A stretch of 64,000 nt of DNA from Andrena cerasifolii (lineage: Eukaryota; Arthropoda; Insecta; Hymenoptera; Andrenidae): contig NW_027484972.1 of NCBI RefSeq assembly GCF_050908995.1, positions 1 through 64,000 of the forward strand, given 5' to 3'. The notes beneath the pieces were generated by a model. The model searched no databases. It saw nothing but the letters and a program-made list of their open reading frames with translations, and was not told where the DNA came from. Within the stretch, counting starts at the first letter, position 1. Each line of letters begins with the position of its first letter. Below are positions 7,960 to 19,930 of the stretch, one piece after another. The position numbers and the translations under genes are program-made.

Positions 7960-10930
7960 AACTTTAAGGCGATGCCTTTGAAGCTGAAATTTAGTATACC
8001 TCTTTCCACTTCACGTTCTCCTGATATATTGGCCAAAATCTGGCTAAAATTTTCCGAATGCACAAAATTGGGCTTTGTAACAGGAGAACATGCCGTCGAT
8101 AGAGATGGCACAAAGTAACGTCTCCGGAGAGCAAATCAAAGAGCGAGAAGTGGCGCAGATGTTTCGAGACAGTGACTGTTTCACGAAGAGACGCAGAATT
8201 TTCGAACGCCTCTTGAAAGGCCTGCGCCTCTTAATTGCAAATTTAAGGCGATGCCTTTGAAGCTGAAATTTAGTATACCTCTATCCACTTCATGTTCTCC
8301 TGATATATTGGCCAAAATCTGGCGAAAATTTTCCGAATGCACAAAATTGGGCTTTGTAACAGGAGAACATGCCGTCGATAGAGATGGCACAAAGTAACGT
8401 CTCCGGAGAGCAAATCAAAGAGCGGGAAGTGGCGCAGATGTTTCAAGACAGTGACTGTTTAACGAAGAGACGCAGAATTTTCGAACGCCTCTTGAAAGGC
8501 CTGCGCCTCTTATTTGCAACTTTAAGGCGATGCCTTTGAAGCCGAAATTTAGTATACCTCTTTCCACTTCATGTTCTCCTGATATATTGGCCAAAATCTG
8601 GCGAAAATTTTCCGAATAAACAAAATTGCGCTTTGTAACAGAAGAACATGCCGTCGAAAGAGATGGCACATAGTAACGTCTCCGGAGAGCAAATCAAAGA
8701 GCGAGATGTGGCGCAGATGTTTCGAGACAGTGACTGTTTAACGAAGAAACGCAGAATTTTCGAACGACTCTTGAAAGGCCTGCGCCTCTTATTTGCAACT
8801 TTAAGGCGATGCCTTTGAAGCTGAAATTTAGTATACCTCTTTCCACTTCATTTTCTCCTGATATATTGGCCAAAATCTGGCGAAAATATCGAGAATACAC
8901 AAAATTGAGCTTTGTAACAGGAGAACATGCCGTCGAAAGAGATGGAACAATATAACGTCTCCGGACAGCAAACGAAGCAGCGAGAAGTGGCGCAGGTGTT
9001 TCGAGACAGTGACTGTTTCACGAAGAGACGCAGAATTTTCGAAAGCCTCTTGAAAGGCCTGCGCCTCTTATTTGATACTTTTAAGCGATGACTTTGAAGC
9101 TGAAATTTAGTATACCTCTATCCACTTCATGTTCTCCTGATATATTGGCCAAAATCTGGCGAAAATTTTCAGAATGCACAGAATTGGGCTTTGTAACAGG
9201 AGAACATGCCGTCGAAAGAGATGGCACAAAGTAACGTCTCCGGAGAGCAAATCAAAGAGCGAGAAGTGGCGCAAGTGTTTCGAGACAGTGACTGCTTAAC
9301 GAAGAGACGCAGAATTTTCGAAAGCCTCTTTAATGGCCTGCGCCTCTTATTTGATACTTTTAAGCGATGCCTTTGAAGCTGAAATTTAGTATACCTCTTT
9401 CCACTTCATGTTCTCCTGATATATTGGCCAAAATCTGGCGAAAATTTTCAGAATGCACAGAATTGGGCTTTGTAACAGGAGAACATGCCGTCGAAAGAGA
9501 TGGCACAAAGTAACGTCTCCGGAGAGCAAATCAAAGAGCGAGAAGTGGCGCAGGTGTTTCGAGACAGTGACTGTTTCACGAAGAGACGCAGAATTTTCGA
9601 AAGCCTCTTTAATGGCCTGCGCCTCTTATTTGATACTTTTAAGCGATGACTTTGAAGCTGAAATTTAGTATACCTCTATCCACTTCATGTTCTCCTGATA
9701 TATTGGCCAAAATCTGGCGAAAATTTTCAGAATGCACAGAATTGGGCTTTGTAACAGGAGAACATGCCGTCGAAAGAGATGGCACAAAGTAACGTCTCCG
9801 GAGAGCAAATCAAAGAGCGAGAAGTGGCGCAAGTGTTTCGAGACAGTGACTGTTTAACGAAGAGACGCAGAATTTTCGAACGCCTCTTGAAAGGCTTGCG
9901 CCTCTCAATTGCAAATTTAAGGCGATGCCTTTGAAGCTGAAATTTAGTATACGTCTATCCACTTCATGTTCTCCTGATATATTGGCCAAAATCTGGCGAA
10001 AATTTTCAGAATGCACAGAATTGGGCTTTGTAACAGGAGAACATGCCGTCGATAGAGATGGCACAAAGTAACGTCTCCGGAGAGCAAATCAAAGAGCGGG
10101 AAGTGGCGCAGATGTTTCAAGACAGTGACTGTTTAACGAAGACACGCAGAATTTTCGAACGCCTCTTGAAAGGCCTGCGCCTCTTATTTGCAACTTTAAG
10201 GCGATGCCTTTGAAGCTGAAATTTAGTATACCTCTTTTGACTTCATGTTCACCTGATATATTGGCCAAAATCTGGCGAAAATTTTCAGAATGCACAGAAT
10301 TGGGCTTTGTAACAGGAGAACATGCCGTTGAAAGAGATGGCACAAAGTAACGTCTCCGGAGAGCAAATCAAAGAGCGAGAAGTGGCGCAAGTGTTTCGAG
10401 ACAGTGACTGTTTAACGAAGAGACGCAGAATTTTCGAACGTCTCTTGAAAGGCCTGCGCCTCTTAATTGCAACTTTAAGGCGATGCCTTTGAAGCTGAAA
10501 TTTAGTATACCTCTTTCCACTTCACGTTCTCCTGATATATTGGCCAAAATCTGGCTAAAATTTTCCGAATGCACAAAATTGGGCTTTGTAACAGGAGAAC
10601 ATGCCGTCGATAGAGATGGCACAAAGTAACGTCTCCGGAGAGCAAATCAAAAAGCGAGAAGTGGCGCAGATGTTTCGAGACAGTGACTGTTTCACGAAGA
10701 GACGCAGAATTTTCGAACGCCTCTTGAAAGGCCTGCGCCTCTTAATTGCAAATTTAAGGCGATGCCTTTGAAGCTGAAATTTAGTATACCTCTATCCACT
10801 TCATGTTCTCCTGATATATTGGCCAAAATCTGGCGAAAATTTTCAGAATGCACAGAATTGGGCTTTGTAACAGGAGAACATGCCGTCGAAAGAGATGGCA
10901 CAAAGTAACGTCTCCGGAGAGCAAATCAAA
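7960..10930. repeat. Block copied to about 12424-15395 (shift 4464 bp, 16 monomers)
   Basis: The two blocks carry the same subfamily order, including the E type (8927 and 13391), F42/N43 (9485 and 13949), and the private CCGTTGAAAG at about 10328 and 14792. One monomer in the middle (9206 against 13670) differs in its second half, which suggests conversion. The edges are read from the loss of shared variants and are good to about one monomer. Confidence 0.65.
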
Positions 10931-11499
10931 GAGGGAGAAGTAGCGCAGATGTTTCGAGACAGTGACTGTTTAACGAAGAAACGCAGAATTTTCGAACGAC
11001 TCTTGAAAGGCCTGCGCCTCTTATTTGCAACTTTAAGGCGATGCCTTTGAAGCTGAAATTTAGTATACCTCTTTCCACTTCATTTTCTCCTGATATATTG
11101 GCCAAAATCTGGCGAAAATATCGAGAATACACAAAATTGAGCTTTGTAACAGGAGAACATGCCGTCGAAAGAGATGGAACAATATAACGTCTCCGGACAG
11201 CAAACGAAGCAGCGAGAAGTGGCGCAGGTGTTTCGAGACAGTGACTGTTTCACGAAGAGACGCAGAATTTTCGAAAGCCTCTTGAAAGGCCTGCGCCTCT
11301 TATTTGATACTTTTAAGCGATGACTTTGAAGCTGAAATTTAGTATACCTCTATCCACTTCATGTTCTCCTGATATATTGGCCAAAATCTGGCGAAAATTT
11401 TCAGAATGCACAGAATTGGGCTTTGTAACAGGAGAACATGCCGTCGAAAGAGATGGCACAAAGTAACGTCTCCGGAGAGCAAATCAAAGAGCGAGAAGT

Positions 11500-12840
11500 G
11501 GCGCAAGTGTTTCGAGACAGTGACTGCTTAACGAAGAGACGCAGAATTTTCGAACGCCTCTTGAAAGGCCTGCGCCTCTTAATTGCAACTTTAAGGCGAT
11601 GCCTTTGAAGCTGAAATTTAGTATACCTCTTTCCACTTCATGTTCTCCTGATATATTGGCCAAAATCTGGCGAAAATTTTCCGAATGCACAAAATTGGGC
11701 TTTGTAACAGCAGAACATGCCGTCGATAGAGATGGCACAAAGTAACGTCTCCGGAGAGCAAATCAAAGAGCGGGAAGTGGCGCAGATGTTTCAAGACAGT
11801 GACTGTTTAACGAAGAGACGCAGAATTTTCGAACGCCTCTTGAAAGGCCTGCGCCTCTTAATTGCAACTTTAAGGCGATGCCTTTGAAGCTGAAATTTAG
11901 TATACCTCTTTCCACTTCACGTTCTCCTGATATATTGGCCAAAATCTGGCTAAAATTTTCCGAATGCACAAAATTGGGCTTTGTAACAGGAGAACATGCC
12001 GTCGATAGAGATGGCACAAAGTAACGTCTCCGGAGAGCAAATCAAAAAGCGAGAAGTGGCGCAGATGTTTCGAGACAGTGACTGTTTCACGAAGAGACGC
12101 AGAATTTTCGAACGCCTCTTGAAAGGCTTGCGCCTCTTAATTGCAAATTTAAGGCGATGCCTTTGAAGCTGAAATTTAGTATACGTCTATCCACTTCATG
12201 TTCTCCTGATATATTGGCCAAAATCTGGCGAAAATTTTCAGAATGCACAGAATTGGGCTTTGTAACAGGAGAAGATGCCGTCGATAGAGATGGCACAAAG
12301 TAACGTCTCCGGAGAGCAAATCAAAGAGCGGGAAGTGGCGCAGATGTTTCAAGACAGTGACTGTTTAACGAAGACACGCAGAATTTTCGAACGCCTCTTG
12401 AAAGGCCTGCGCCTCTTAATTGCAACTTTAAGGCGATGCCTTTGAAGCTGAAATTTAGTATACCTCTTTCCACTTCACGTTCTCCTGATATATTGGCCAA
12501 AATCTGGCTAAAATTTTCCGAATGCACAAAATTGGGCTTTGTAACAGGAGAACATGCCGTCGATAGAGATGGCACAAAGTAACGTCTCCGGAGAGCAAAT
12601 CAAAGAGCGAGAAGTGGCGCAGATGTTTCGAGACAGTGACTGTTTCACGAAGAGACGCAGAATTTTCGAACGCCTCTTGAAAGGCCTGCGCCTCTTAATT
12701 GCAAATTTAAGGCGATGCCTTTGAAGCTGAAATTTAGTATACCTCTATCCACTTCATGTTCTCCTGATATATTGGCCAAAATCTGGCGAAAATTTTCCGA
12801 ATGCACAAAATTGGGCTTTGTAACAGGAGAACATGCCGTC
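11500..12840. repeat. Block copied to about 15406-16746 (shift 3906 bp, 14 monomers)
   Basis: Shared private marks are CAGCAGAACATG before the start codons at 11717 and 15623, and GAAGATGCC before those at 12275 and 16181. The monomer near 12321 differs from its partner at 16227 by TTATTTGC for TTAATTGC and GCGGTG for GCGATG, which again points to patchy conversion. Confidence 0.65.
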
Positions 12841-13149
12841 GATAGAGATGGCACAAAGTAACGTCTCCGGAGAGCAAATCAAAGAGCGGGAAGTGGCGCA
12901 GATGTTTCAAGACAGTGACTGTTTAACGAAGAGACGCAGAATTTTCGAACGCCTCTTGAAAGGCCTGCGCCTCTTATTTGCAACTTTAAGGCGATGCCTT
13001 TGAAGCCGAAATTTAGTATACCTCTTTCCACTTCATGTTCTCCTGATATATTGGCCAAAATCTGGCGAAAATTTTCCGAATAAACAAAATTGCGCTTTGT
13101 AACAGAAGAACATGCCGTCGAAAGAGATGGCACAAAGTAACGTCTCCGG

Positions 13150-14560
13150 AGAGCAAATCAAAGAGCGAGATGTGGCGCAGATGTTTCGAGACAGTGACTG
13201 TTTAACGAAGAAACGCAGAATTTTCGAACGACTCTTGAAAGGCCTGCGCCTCTTATTTGCAACTTTAAGGCGATGCCTTTGAAGCTGAAATTTAGTATAC
13301 CTCTTTCCACTTCATTTTCTCCTGATATATTGGCCAAAATCTGGCGAAAATATCGAGAATACACAAAATTGAGCTTTGTAACAGGAGAACATGCCGTCGA
13401 AAGAGATGGAACAATATAACGTCTCCGGACAGCAAACGAAGCAGCGAGAAGTGGCGCAGGTGTTTCGAGACAGTGACTGTTTCACGAAGAGACGCAGAAT
13501 TTTCGAAAGCCTCTTGAAAGGCCTGCGCCTCTTATTTGATACTTTTAAGCGATGACTTTGAAGCTGAAATTTAGTATACCTCTATCCACTTCATGTTCTC
13601 CTGATATATTGGCCAAAATCTGGCGAAAATTTTCAGAATGCACAGAATTGGGCTTTGTAACAGGAGAACATGCCGTCGAAAGAGATGGCACAAAGTAACG
13701 TCTCCGGAGAGCAAATCAAAGAGCGAGAAGTGGCGCAAGTGTTTCGAGACAGTGACTGCTTAACGAAGAGACGCAGAATTTTCGAACGCCTCTTGAAAGG
13801 CCTGCGCCTCTTAATTGCAACTTTAAGGCGATGCCTTTGAAGCTGAAATTTAGTATACCTCTTTCCACTTCATGTTCTCCTGATATATTGGCCAAAATCT
13901 GGCGAAAATTTTCAGAATGCACAGAATTGGGCTTTGTAACAGGAGAACATGCCGTCGAAAGAGATGGCACAAAGTAACGTCTCCGGAGAGCAAATCAAAG
14001 AGCGAGAAGTGGCGCAGGTGTTTCGAGACAGTGACTGTTTCACGAAGAGACGCAGAATTTTCGAAAGCCTCTTTAATGGCCTGCGCCTCTTATTTGATGC
14101 TTTTAAGCGATGACTTTGAAGCTGAAATTTAGTATACCTCTATCCACTTCATGTTCTCCTGATATATTGGCCAAAATCTGGCGAAAATTTTCAGAATGCA
14201 CAGAATTGGGCTTTGTAACAGGAGAACATGCCGTCGAAAGAGATGGCACAAAGTAACGTCTCCGGAGAGCAAATCAAAGAGCGAGAAGTGGCGCAAGTGT
14301 TTCGAGACAGTGACTGTTTAACGAAGAGACGCAGAATTTTCGAACGCCTCTTGAAAGGCTTGCGCCTCTTAATTGCAAATTTAAGGCGATGCCTTTGAAG
14401 CTGAAATTTAGTATACGTCTATCCACTTCATGTTCTCCTGATATATTGGCCAAAATCTGGCGATAATTTTCAGAATGCACAGAATTGGGCTTTGTAACAG
14501 GAGAACATGCCGTCGATAGAGATGGCACAAAGTAACGTCTCCGGAGAGCAAATCAAAGAG
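13150..14560. repeat. Block copied to about 16780-18190 (shift 3627 bp, 13 monomers)
   Basis: Both blocks hold the same run of D20/K34, E, V24 (with TGC at codon 30) and F42/N43 monomers. Differences seen are GATGCT near 14097 against GATACT, and CTCGTGAT near 17507 against CTCCTGAT. The CTCGTGAT mark arose or was introduced in the right block before the next duplication, because both 3068-bp copies carry it. Confidence 0.6.
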
Positions 14561-16861
14561 CGGGAAGTGGCGCAGATGTTTCAAGACAGTGACTGTTTAA
14601 CGAAGACACGCAGAATTTTCGAACGCCTCTTGAAAGGCCTGCGCCTCTTATTTGCAACTTTAAGGCGATGCCTTTGAAGCTGAAATTTAGTATACCTCTT
14701 TTGACTTCATGTTCACCTGATATATTGGCCAAAATCTGGCGAAAATTTTCAGAATGCACAGAATTGGGCTTTGTAACAGGAGAACATGCCGTTGAAAGAG
14801 ATGGCACAAAGTAACGTCTCCGGAGAGCAAATCAAAGAGCGAGAAGTGGCGCAAGTGTTTCGAGACAGTGACTGTTTAACGAAGAGACGCAGAATTTTCG
14901 AACGCCTCTTGAAAGGCCTGCGCCTCTTAATTGCAACTTTAAGGCGATGCCTTTGAAGCTGAAATTTAGTATACCTCTTTCCACTTCACGTTCTCCTGAT
15001 ATATTGGCCAAAATCTGGCTAAAATTTTCCGAATGCACAAAATTGGGCTTTGTAACAGGAGAACATGCCGTCGATAGAGATGGCACAAAGTAACGTCTCC
15101 GGAGAGCAAATCAAAAAGCGAGAAGTGGCGCAGATGTTTCGAGACAGTGACTGTTTCACGAAGAGACGCAGAATTTTCGAACGCCTCTTGAAAGGCCTGC
15201 GCCTCTTAATTGCAAATTTAAGGCGATGCCTTTGAAGCTGAAATTTAGTATACCTCTATCCACTTCATGTTCTCCTGATATATTGGCCAAAATCTGGCGA
15301 AAATTTTCAGAATGCACAGAATTGGGCTTTGTAACAGGAGAACATGCCGTCGAAAGAGATGGCACAAAGTAACGTCTCCGGAGAGCAAATCAAAGAGGGA
15401 GAAGTGGCGCAAGTGTTTCGAGACAGTGACTGTTTAACGAAGAGACGCAGAATTTTCGAACGCCTCTTGAAAGGCCTGCGCCTCTTAATTGCAACTTTAA
15501 GGCGATGCCTTTGAAGCTGAAATTTAGTATACCTCTTTCCACTTCATGTTCTCCTGATATATTGGCCAAAATCTGGCGAAAATTTTCCGAATGCACAAAA
15601 TTGGGCTTTGTAACAGCAGAACATGCCGTCGATAGAGATGGCACAAAGTAACGTCTCCGGAGAGCAAATCAAAGAGCGGGAAGTGGCGCAGATGTTTCAA
15701 GACAGTGACTGTTTAACGAAGAGACGCAGAATTTTCGAACGCCTCTTGAAAGGCCTGCGCCTCTTAATTGCAACTTTAAGGCGATGCCTTTGAAGCTGAA
15801 ATTTAGTATACCTCTTTCCACTTCACGTTCTCCTGATATATTGGCCAAAATCTGGCTAAAATTTTCCGAATGCACAAAATTGGGCTTTGTAACAGGAGAA
15901 CATGCCGTCGATAGAGATGGCACAAAGTAACGTCTCCGGAGAGCAAATCAAAAAGCGAGAAGTGGCGCAGATGTTTCGAGACAGTGACTGTTTCACGAAG
16001 AGACGCAGAATTTTCGAACGCCTCTTGAAAGGCTTGCGCCTCTTAATTGCAAATTTAAGGCGATGCCTTTGAAGCTGAAATTTAGTATACGTCTATCCAC
16101 TTCATGTTCTCCTGATATATTGGCCAAAATCTGGCGAAAATTTTCAGAATGCACAGAATTGGGCTTTGTAACAGGAGAAGATGCCGTCGATAGAGATGGC
16201 ACAAAGTAACGTCTCCGGAGAGCAAATCAAAGAGCGGGAAGTGGCGCAGATGTTTCAAGACAGTGACTGTTTAACGAAGACACGCAGAATTTTCGAACGC
16301 CTCTTGAAAGGCCTGCGCCTCTTATTTGCAACTTTAAGGCGGTGCCTTTGAAGCTGAAATTTAGTATACCTCTTTCCACTTCACGTTCTCCTGATATATT
16401 GGCCAAAATCTGGCTAAAATTTTCCGAATGCACAAAATTGGGCTTTGTAACAGGAGAACATGCCGTCGATAGAGATGGCACAAAGTAACGTCTCCGAAGA
16501 GCAAATCAAAGAGCGAGAAGTGGCGCAGATGTTTCGAGACAGTGACTGTTTCACGAAGAGACGCAGAATTTTCGAACGCCTCTTGAAAGGCCTGCGCCTC
16601 TTAATTGCAAATTTAAGGCGATGCCTTTGAAGCTGAAATTTAGTATACCTCTATCCACTTCATGTTCTCCTGATATATTGGCCAAAATCTGGCGAAAATT
16701 TTCCGAATGCACAAAATTGGGCTTTGTAACAGGAGAACATGCCGTCGAAAGAGATGGCACAAAGTAACGTCTCCGGAGAGCAAATCAAAGAGCGAGATGT
16801 GGCGCAGATGTTTCGAGACAGTGACTGTTTAACGAAGAAACGCAGAATTTTCGAACGACTC

Positions 16862-19800
16862 TTGAAAGGCCTGCGCCTCTTATTTGCAACTTTAAGGCGA
16901 TGCCTTTGAAGCTGAAATTTAGTATACCTCTTTCCACTTCATTTTCTCCTGATATATTGGCCAAAATCTGGCGAAAATATCGAGAATACACAAAATTGAG
17001 CTTTGTAACAGGAGAACATGCCGTCGAAAGAGATGGAACAATATAACGTCTCCGGACAGCAAACGAAGCAGCGAGAAGTGGCGCAGGTGTTTCGAGACAG
17101 TGACTGTTTCACGAAGAGACGCAGAATTTTCGAAAGCCTCTTGAAAGGCCTGCGCCTCTTATTTGATACTTTTAAGCGATGACTTTGAAGCTGAAATTTA
17201 GTATACCTCTATCCACTTCATGTTCTCCTGATATATTGGCCAAAATCTGGCGAAAATTTTCAGAATGCACAGAATTGGGCTTTGTAACAGGAGAACATGC
17301 CGTCGAAAGAGATGGCACAAAGTAACGTCTCCGGAGAGCAAATCAAAGAGCGAGAAGTGGCGCAAGTGTTTCGAGACAGTGACTGCTTAACGAAGAGACG
17401 CAGAATTTTCGAACGCCTCTTGAAAGGCCTGCGCCTCTTAATTGCAACTTTAAGGCGATGCCTTTGAAGCTGAAATTTAGTATACCTCTTTCCACTTCAT
17501 GTTCTCGTGATATATTGGCCAAAATCTGGCGAAAATTTTCAGAATGCACAGAATTGGGCTTTGTAACAGGAGAACATGCCGTCGAAAGAGATGGCACAAA
17601 GTAACGTCTCCGGAGAGCAAATCAAAGAGCGAGAAGTGGCGCAGGTGTTTCGAGACAGTGACTGTTTCACGAAGAGACGCAGAATTTTCGAAAGCCTCTT
17701 TAATGGCCTGCGCCTCTTATTTGATACTTTTAAGCGATGACTTTGAAGCTGAAATTTAGTATACCTCTATCCACTTCATGTTCTCCTGATATATTGGCCA
17801 AAATCTGGCGAAAATTTTCAGAATGCACAGAATTGGGCTTTGTAACAGGAGAACATGCCGTCGAAAGAGATGGCACAAAGTAACGTCTCCGGAGAGCAAA
17901 TCAAAGAGCGAGAAGTGGCGCAAGTGTTTCGAGACAGTGACTGTTTAACGAAGAGACGCAGAATTTTCGAACGCCTCTTGAAAGGCTTGCGCCTCTTAAT
18001 TGCAAATTTAAGGCGATGCCTTTGAAGCTGAAATTTAGTATACGTCTATCCACTTCATGTTCTCCTGATATATTGGCCAAAATCTGGCGAAAATTTTCAG
18101 AATGCACAGAATTGGGCTTTGTAACAGGAGAACATGCCGTCGATAGAGATGGCACAAAGTAACGTCTCCGGAGAGCAAATCAAAGAGCGAGATGTGGCGC
18201 AGATGTTTCAAGACAGTGACTGTTTAACGAAGACACGCAGAATTTTCGAACGCCTCTTGAAAGGCCTGCGCCTCTTATTTGCAACTTTAAGGAGATGCCT
18301 TTGAAGCTGAAATTTAGTATACCTCTTTTGACTTCATGTTCACCTGATATATTGGCCAAAATCTGGCGAAAATTTTCAGAATGCACAGAATTGGGCTTTG
18401 TAACAGGAGAACATGCCGTTGAAAGAGATGGCACAAAGTAACGTCTCCGGAGAGCAAATCAAAGAGCGAGAAGTGGCGCAAGTGTTTCGAGACAGTGACT
18501 GTTTAACGAAGAGACGCAGAATTTTCGAACGCCTCTTGAAAGGCCTGCGCCTCTTAATTGCAACTTTAAGGCGATGCCTTTGAAGCTGAAATTTAGTATA
18601 CCTCTTTCCACATCATGTTCTCCTGATATATTGGCAAAATCTAGCGAAAAATTTCAGAATGCACAAAATTGGGCTTTGTAACAGGAGAACATGCCGTCGA
18701 TAGAGATGGCACAAAGTAACGTCTCCGGAGAGCAAATCAAAAAGCGAGAAGTGGCGCAGATGTTTCGAGACAGTGACTGTTTCACGAAGAGACGCAGAAT
18801 TTTCGAACGCCTCTTGAAAGGCCTGCGCCTCTTAATTGCAAATTTAAGGCGATGCCTTTGAAGCTGAAATTTAGTATACCTCTATCCACTTCATGTTCTC
18901 CTGATATATTGGCCAAAATCTGGCGAAAATTTTCAGAATGCACAGAATTGGGCTTTGTAACAGGAGAACATGCCGTCGATAGAGATGGCACAAAGTAACG
19001 TCTCCGGAGAGCAAATCAAAGAGGGAGAAGTGGCGCAAGTGTTTCGAGACAGTGACTGTTTAACGAAGAGACGCAGAATTTTCGAACGCCTCTTGAAAGG
19101 CCTGCGCCTCTTAATTGCAACGTTAAGGCGATGCATTTGAAGCTGAAATTTAGTATACCTCTTTTGACTTCATGTTCTCCTGATATATTGGCCAAAATCT
19201 GGCGAAAATTTTCCGAATGCACAAAATTGGGCTTTGTAACAGCAGAACATGCCGTCGATAGAGATGGCACAAAGTAACGTCTCCGGAGAGCAAATCAAAG
19301 AGCGGGAAGTGGCGCAGATGTTTCAAGACAGTGACTGTTTAACGAAGAGACGCAGAATTTTCGAACGCCTCTTGAAAGGCCTGCGCCTCTTAATTGCAAC
19401 TTTAAGGCGATGCCTTTGAAGCTGAAATTTAGTATACCTCTTTCCACTTCACGTTCTCCTGATATATTGGCCAAAATCTGGCTAAAATTTTCCGAATGCA
19501 CAAAATTGGGCTTTGTAACAGGAGAAGATGCCGTCGATAGAGATGGCACAAAGTAACGTCTCCGGAGAGCAAATCAAAGAGCGGGAAGTGGCGCAGATGT
19601 TTCAAGACAGTGACTGTTTAACGAAGACACGCAGAATTTTCGAACGCCTCTTGAAAGGCCTGCGCCTCTAATTTGCAACTTTAAGGCGATGCCTTTGAAG
19701 CTGAAATTTAGTATACCTCTTTTGACTTCATGTTCACCTGATATATTGGCCAAAATCTGGCGAAAATTTTCAGAATGCACAGAATTGGGCTTTGTAACAG

Positions 19801-19930
19801 GAGAACATGCCGTCGAAAGAGATGGCACAAAGTAACGTCTCCGGAGAGCAAATCAAAGAGCGAGAAGTGGCGCAAGTGTTTCGAGACAGTGACTGTTTAA
19901 CGAAGAGACGCAGAATTTTCGAACGCCTCT
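16862..19930. repeat. 3068-bp higher-order unit, copy 1 (11 monomers minus 1 bp)
   Basis: Followed directly by a second copy at about 19930-22998. Both contain the same unusual marks: the 1-bp deletion in GGCAAAATCTAGCG (18635 and 21703), CGTTAAGGCGATGCATTTG (19120 and 22188), a TAA stop in CGCCTCTAATTTG (19670 and 22738), CTCGTGAT and CCACATCATG. I noticed a single difference, AATTTTCG at 17127 against AATTATCG at 20195. This is a recent tandem duplication of an 11-monomer block, or an assembly duplication. Confidence 0.85.

Noticed and set aside
18933..19136. Minus-strand 67-codon ORF in another frame
   Set aside because: It appears only in copies with a few special substitutions (GTTAAGG and GCATTTG) and is a shadow of the repeat.
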